A stretch of 6,457 nucleotides of DNA from a bacterium (GTDB lineage: Bacteria; Sumerlaeota; Sumerlaeia; MVZB01). The notes beneath the pieces are model-generated. The model did no database searches and was not told the origin of the DNA. It saw only the letters and a list, made by a program, of their open reading frames with translations. Shown in pieces: positions 1-6,457 of this stretch. The translations under genes and the position numbers were made by a program. The stretch's first letter is position 1, and each line of letters opens with the position of its first letter. Location: NCBI GenBank assembly GCA_023480605.1, contig JAMCWS010000035.1:1-6457 (forward strand). Reading direction: 5' to 3'.

Positions 1-1
1 C

Positions 2-17
2 GCCCTTCACCTAGGGC
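2..17. terminator. Weak hairpin GCCCT-N6-AGGGC at the left edge
   Basis: A 5-bp GC-rich stem with a 6-nt loop, followed on the plus strand by ATTTGT. It could be the terminator of a plus-strand gene ending left of the window, but the stem is short and the T-tract poor. Confidence 0.2.
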
Positions 18-35
18 ATTTGTCGTGTTTCGCTC

Positions 36-49
36 GTGAACGGGTTCAC
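36..49. repeat. Perfect palindrome GTGAAC-GG-GTTCAC
   Basis: Two 6-base arms flank a 2-base centre. The loop is too small for a good RNA hairpin, so a dimeric repressor site is a more natural reading than a terminator. It would serve a gene left of the window. It is near the edge and no gene is visible to test this. Confidence 0.35.
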
Positions 50-263
50 AATAAGACCTTTCGGCGCAGTTGCGTATCAATCGGCAATCGTATGCCGTTA
101 TTCCGTAAACACCCGCCTTCGCCGAGGCGCAATGCCGTTTTGGTCCGATACCGAGTTGAATCGGTCGATTTCGATCGCGCAAACCCCCTTGCCGGGCACA
201 CAATTCCAAGGCTCGGGGCTTTTATCGCCCGCCGCCGTTCTATTCGCGCCTCGGCGACGCGGC

Positions 264-278
264 GCCGGATTATCCGGC
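264..278. repeat. Inverted repeat GCCGGAT-T-ATCCGGC
   Basis: Seven-base arms with one central base, equivalent to a 6-bp stem with a 3-nt loop in RNA. It lies 78 bases past the kinase stop on the minus strand. There is no T-run after it in that direction, so it is at best a weak or factor-assisted terminator, or an RNA 3' end-protecting hairpin. Confidence 0.35.
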
Positions 279-355
279 TGTCTTGCGTTTGCATGTGCTA
301 TCGATATGGAAAGGCGTTGCCGGGCCGATTGCGGACGATCGCCGCGCCAACGCGC

Positions 356-4117
<3,762 letters not shown>

Positions 4118-5330
4118 TGAGCAGGTCGTCGCTGAAAACGGCGTAGGCCTTCCCGTCGCCGCCGATGAAAACGGCCGGCGGACTGAGGATGTTGCCCCCG
4201 TGGTGATATTCCTTCAGGATCGGACCGGTGGTTTTCCACCAGGAAAAACCCGTGTTGCCCCTCAGCAGAGCCAGTCCGTTGTTGTAAGGGATGAGGATGT
4301 CATCGATGCCGTCCTTGTCGACATCGACGGCGCATAAAGGATACTTCGGTGGCTTGAGGATCGACCGGTAGGGTACCTTGACCGGCAGGCCGGGCGAGGG
4401 ATCTTCCCAGATCGGCTCCATGGCGTTTTGACGGACGGCCATTGCGTGGAGATAGCCGTCGCTGTCGGCCACGGCGATTTCGTCGAGTTTGTCGCCGGTG
4501 TAGTCGCCCAGCGTCAGACCCAGCCCCGGCACCGGCTTCTGCTCCATCTGCAGGTGGGCGGCCTTGCCCGGCTCGCGCCCCGAAAAGACCGTCACCTGGC
4601 CCTCGTTGGTCACGAAGGCGATGTGCGGCGAGGGGGCGGCCAACCCCGTCTCGCCGACCACCGCCGGCGCCGACAGGGCGCCTTCGGTGTCGTATGAGAA
4701 AATCGTCTCCAGGACGTTGCGCCCGTTGATGAGAAAGCCCGCCAGCCGCCCCGTAGGATCGTAGAGCAGCAAACCTTCGCGATAGGGGATCTCGGGCGCG
4801 TCTTCGGTCCAGGGGAAAACGGACGGCGGCAGTCCCAACGGAAAGCCGACGCTGATCGGCTTGTCGTAGAGCGGTTGACCCGTCGGCCCGTCGAGCACGA
4901 AGATCATTCCCGTAGTCGAAGCCACGACGACGTCGATGCGGTCCTTGCGCGTGAAATGGCCGGTCACCGGCGTCAGCAGCGTATAATTGCCCAGGTCGCG
5001 TTTCCAGAGGGTTTTGCCCTCGCCGGGTTCGATGGCCGCGACCCAGTGCGTGGCGGCCGTCAGGACGATCTCGTAGCGCCGGTCCAGGTCGATGTCGGCG
5101 GCCAGGGGTTCGGGCGCCGACTGGAATACCGATTTGTGGCGCCAGAGGAGCAGTGGATACATGGGATCGGCGGCCGGCGCGCTCGCGCCGCCAAGGGCAA
5201 GCAGCGCCAGCAGGAGCCACGCCGCGCGGCGCCGCCGGCATGAGTTCCTCTTTGTTGCCAAGCCATGTTGAGATCCGCGGATCCTCATCCCTGCTCTTTC
5301 GAAGTCAATAAAATACGATGGTTGTAGAAT

Positions 5331-5358
5331 GATATAGAATGTACCCGAGCGTTTGCCA
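5331..5358 (-). promoter_or_regulatory. Candidate promoter for the sensor kinase gene
   Basis: Reading the minus strand, TGGCAA (5358-5353) is followed after 16 bp by TATATC (5336-5331), about 43 bases before the ATG. Both hexamers are weak matches to a sigma-70-type promoter. The main support is position and local AT-richness. Confidence 0.25.
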
Positions 5359-5382
5359 CCACGAAATCGCCCTTCGCCACAT

Positions 5383-5407
5383 CCTTGGAAGCCCCCCTCC
5401 CTTGGAA
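5383..5407 (+). repeat. Direct repeat CCTTGGAA, possible operator
   Basis: CCTTGGAA occurs at 5383-5390 and again at 5400-5407, exactly 17 bp apart start to start, just upstream of the TATAAT at 5414. Tandem half-sites at this place could bind a regulator of the divergent promoters. An 8-bp repeat in a short region can also be chance. Confidence 0.35.
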
Positions 5408-5413
5408 TTTACA

Positions 5414-5419
5414 TATAAT
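5414..5419 (+). promoter_or_regulatory. Candidate -10 box for the glycosyltransferase
   Basis: A perfect TATAAT hexamer lies about 50 bases before the ATG at 5471. A start near 5426 would leave a leader of roughly 45 nt containing the GGAG ribosome site. No good -35 stands at 16-18 bp: the TTGGAA at 5385-5390 would need a 23-bp spacer. It may therefore be an activator-dependent promoter or a chance match. Confidence 0.35.
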
Positions 5420-5459
5420 CCCGCGCTGGGGATCGCACGCAGTCCGCGCCAGGCCGACC

Positions 5460-5463
5460 GGAG
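5460..5463 (+). promoter_or_regulatory. Ribosome binding site GGAG for the glycosyltransferase
   Basis: GGAG followed by a 7-nt spacer (CGAATCC) and ATG at 5471. It decides the start in favour of the longer N-terminus over the GTG at 5549, where the conserved fold begins. Confidence 0.7.
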
Positions 5464-5470
5464 CGAATCC

Positions 5471-6457
5471 ATGACTGATCACCCGACCACCCCCGCCTCC
5501 GGAGCCGCAACACCGGAAGAGGCGCGGCGGCGGCTTGCTTCCCGGCGCGTGGCCCTCGTCCATGACTGGCTCCTGGGAATGCGCGGGGGCGAATGGGTGC
5601 TCGACGCCCTGGTCCGCCTCTTTCCTCAGGCGGTCGTTTACACCCTTTTCTACCGTCCCGACTGCCTGAGCGAGGCGATCAATCGGCGCTCGATCCGCCC
5701 CTCGCCGCTGAGCCTTCTGCCCGGGGTAGGGCGCTACTATCGCTGGCTGCTGCCCTTGCTGCCGTCTGCCGTCGAGCGGATGCGCATCGAGCCCACCGTC
5801 GACCTGGTTTTGGCGACCAGCCACTGCGTGGCGCACGGCGTGCCGACGCCCCCGAGGGCCGCGCGCGTCAATTATTATTTCACCCCGATGCGCTACCTGT
5901 ACGACCAGGGGGGGAACTACCGCCGCCAGGGAGGAGCGGCCGGCCGCCTGCTCGAGCTGGCGGCGCCCCGCCTGCGCGACTGGGACCGGGAGGCCGGCCG
6001 ACGCAGTCCCGGCAGTTGGGCGATATCGCGTTTCGTGGCGCAGCGGATACGCCAGGCCTACGGGATCGAAGCCCGCGTCGTTTACCCGCCCGTGCGCACC
6101 GGCGTATTTCGGTTGCCCGGCGATTCGACCCGTGGGCCGGCCCTGCGATCACCGGCGCGGAGCGACGAATTCCTGCTTGTTTCGGCCCTGGTGCCTTACA
6201 AACGCGCCGATCTGGCCATCCGCGCCGCCAACCGGCTGCGCCGGCCGCTGCGTATCGTCGGCGACGGGCCGTTGCTGTGCCGCCTGCGGCGCCTGGCCGG
6301 ACCGACCGTCGCCTTCGAGGGGCGCGTCTCGGAGGAGCGTCTGCTCGAACTCTACCAGACCCGGCGCGCCCTCATCTTTCCGGCCTGCGAAGATTTCGGC
6401 ATCGTGCCGCTTGAGGCAATGGCCTGCGGCATGCCGGCCTGGCGCACGCCCGAAGCC
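5471..6457 (+). CDS. GT4-family glycosyltransferase (WbaZ-like, surface polysaccharide), partial, runs off the window
   Basis: The first 329 codons are present. After a polar N-terminal extension (1-26) comes the GT-B N-lobe start RVALVHDWLLGMRGGEWVL (27-44), then VYTLFY (56-61), TSHCVAHGV (116-124), FTPMRYLYD (137-145), ISRFVAQRI (185-193), VYPPV (204-208), and the donor-binding C-lobe: SALVPYKRADLAI (238-250), IVGDGP (262-267) and CEDFGIVPLEAMACG (306-320), containing the E-x7-E pair E307/E315. This is the pattern of retaining GT4 enzymes that add hexoses such as mannose from NDP-sugar to O-antigen or exopolysaccharide repeat units at the inner face of the cytoplasmic membrane. The exact sugar cannot be told. 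The start at 5471 has a GGAG at 5460-5463 with a 7-nt spacer; a GTG at 5549 lacks one. Oddities: the usual His of the HTPMRY motif is Phe (F137), the usual GGEK/R is GGEW, and the last residues (PAWRTPEA) fit the family poorly, suggesting an indel near 6437-6439. Confidence 0.9.
   Translation, partial: MTDHPTTPASGAATPEEARRRLASRRVALVHDWLLGMRGGEWVLDALVRLFPQAVVYTLFYRPDCLSEAINRRSIRPSPLSLLPGVGRYYRWLLPLLPSAVERMRIEPTVDLVLATSHCVAHGVPTPPRAARVNYYFTPMRYLYDQGGNYRRQGGAAGRLLELAAPRLRDWDREAGRRSPGSWAISRFVAQRIRQAYGIEARVVYPPVRTGVFRLPGDSTRGPALRSPARSDEFLLVSALVPYKRADLAIRAANRLRRPLRIVGDGPLLCRLRRLAGPTVAFEGRVSEERLLELYQTRRALIFPACEDFGIVPLEAMACGMPAWRTPEA

Larger units (their letters stand above)
1..355. other. Non-coding region downstream of the kinase gene
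   Basis: No frame here gives a recognisable protein. The plus-strand frames that begin here continue as antisense shadows of the kinase, and an 82-codon minus-strand frame (46-294) is Arg-rich with no motif. The base composition is less biased than in the genes. It contains three short inverted repeats (listed separately) and no hairpin followed by a clear T-tract on the minus strand, so I see no convincing terminator for the kinase transcript. Confidence 0.6.
5289..5470. promoter_or_regulatory. Divergent intergenic region between kinase and glycosyltransferase genes
   Basis: These 182 bases separate two divergently transcribed genes and must hold both promoters unless transcription starts within a gene. 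The part at about 5297-5340 is clearly AT-richer than the flanking coding sequence. No ORF here looks like a gene: the reverse-strand frame that crosses it (5285-5836) is mostly antisense to the glycosyltransferase. Confidence 0.7.

Noticed and set aside
264..278. Kinase terminator at the GCCGGAT/ATCCGGC inverted repeat
   Set aside because: No T-tract follows it in the direction of transcription and the loop is minimal, so I kept it only as an inverted repeat.
5285..5836. A 183-codon minus-strand frame across the intergenic region
   Set aside because: Mostly antisense to the glycosyltransferase, ends over the kinase start, and has no motif; translation across the divergent promoters is implausible.
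5593..6414. A 273-codon plus-strand frame overlapping the glycosyltransferase
   Set aside because: Arg/Ala/Pro-rich shadow frame. The true frame starting at 5471 carries all GT4 motifs but runs off the window.

Overview
The window is GC-rich and carries long, dense coding sequence. It looks like a Gram-negative, environmentally derived bacterium from a lineage rich in eukaryotic-like Ser/Thr kinases, TPR proteins and FG-GAP/PQQ-type propellers (myxobacteria-like or one of several candidate phyla). The taxon cannot be fixed from this sequence alone.

Layout. Positions 1-355 hold no gene I can support, only short inverted repeats. Positions 356-5288 on the minus strand are best read as one very large gene of about 1,643 codons, split by a single +1 frame change in a run of four G's on the coding strand (plus-strand C's at 4058-4061). 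In reading order it encodes a signal peptide, an extracytoplasmic FG-GAP/PQQ-like beta-propeller, a membrane-proximal helical hairpin, one transmembrane helix, about 800 residues of TPR helices, and a complete Ser/Thr kinase at the extreme C-terminus. Positions 5289-5470 are a short, AT-richer divergent intergenic region. From 5471 to the right edge, on the plus strand, is the first 329 codons of a GT4-family glycosyltransferase of the WbaZ-like/O-antigen or exopolysaccharide type. It runs out of the window and probably carries a second one-base indel in its last 20 bases.

How they may work together. The large gene reads as a one-polypeptide transmembrane sensor: the propeller lies outside, the TPR scaffold and kinase inside. 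This is the reverse of the usual PknB order, in which the kinase is N-terminal and the sensor C-terminal. The glycosyltransferase is transcribed divergently and probably belongs to a surface-polysaccharide locus to the right. A regulatory link between the two is only a suggestion from adjacency.

The two suspected one-base indels, one in each gene, may reflect residual errors in a draft or long-read assembly rather than biology. This affects how the split gene should be interpreted.
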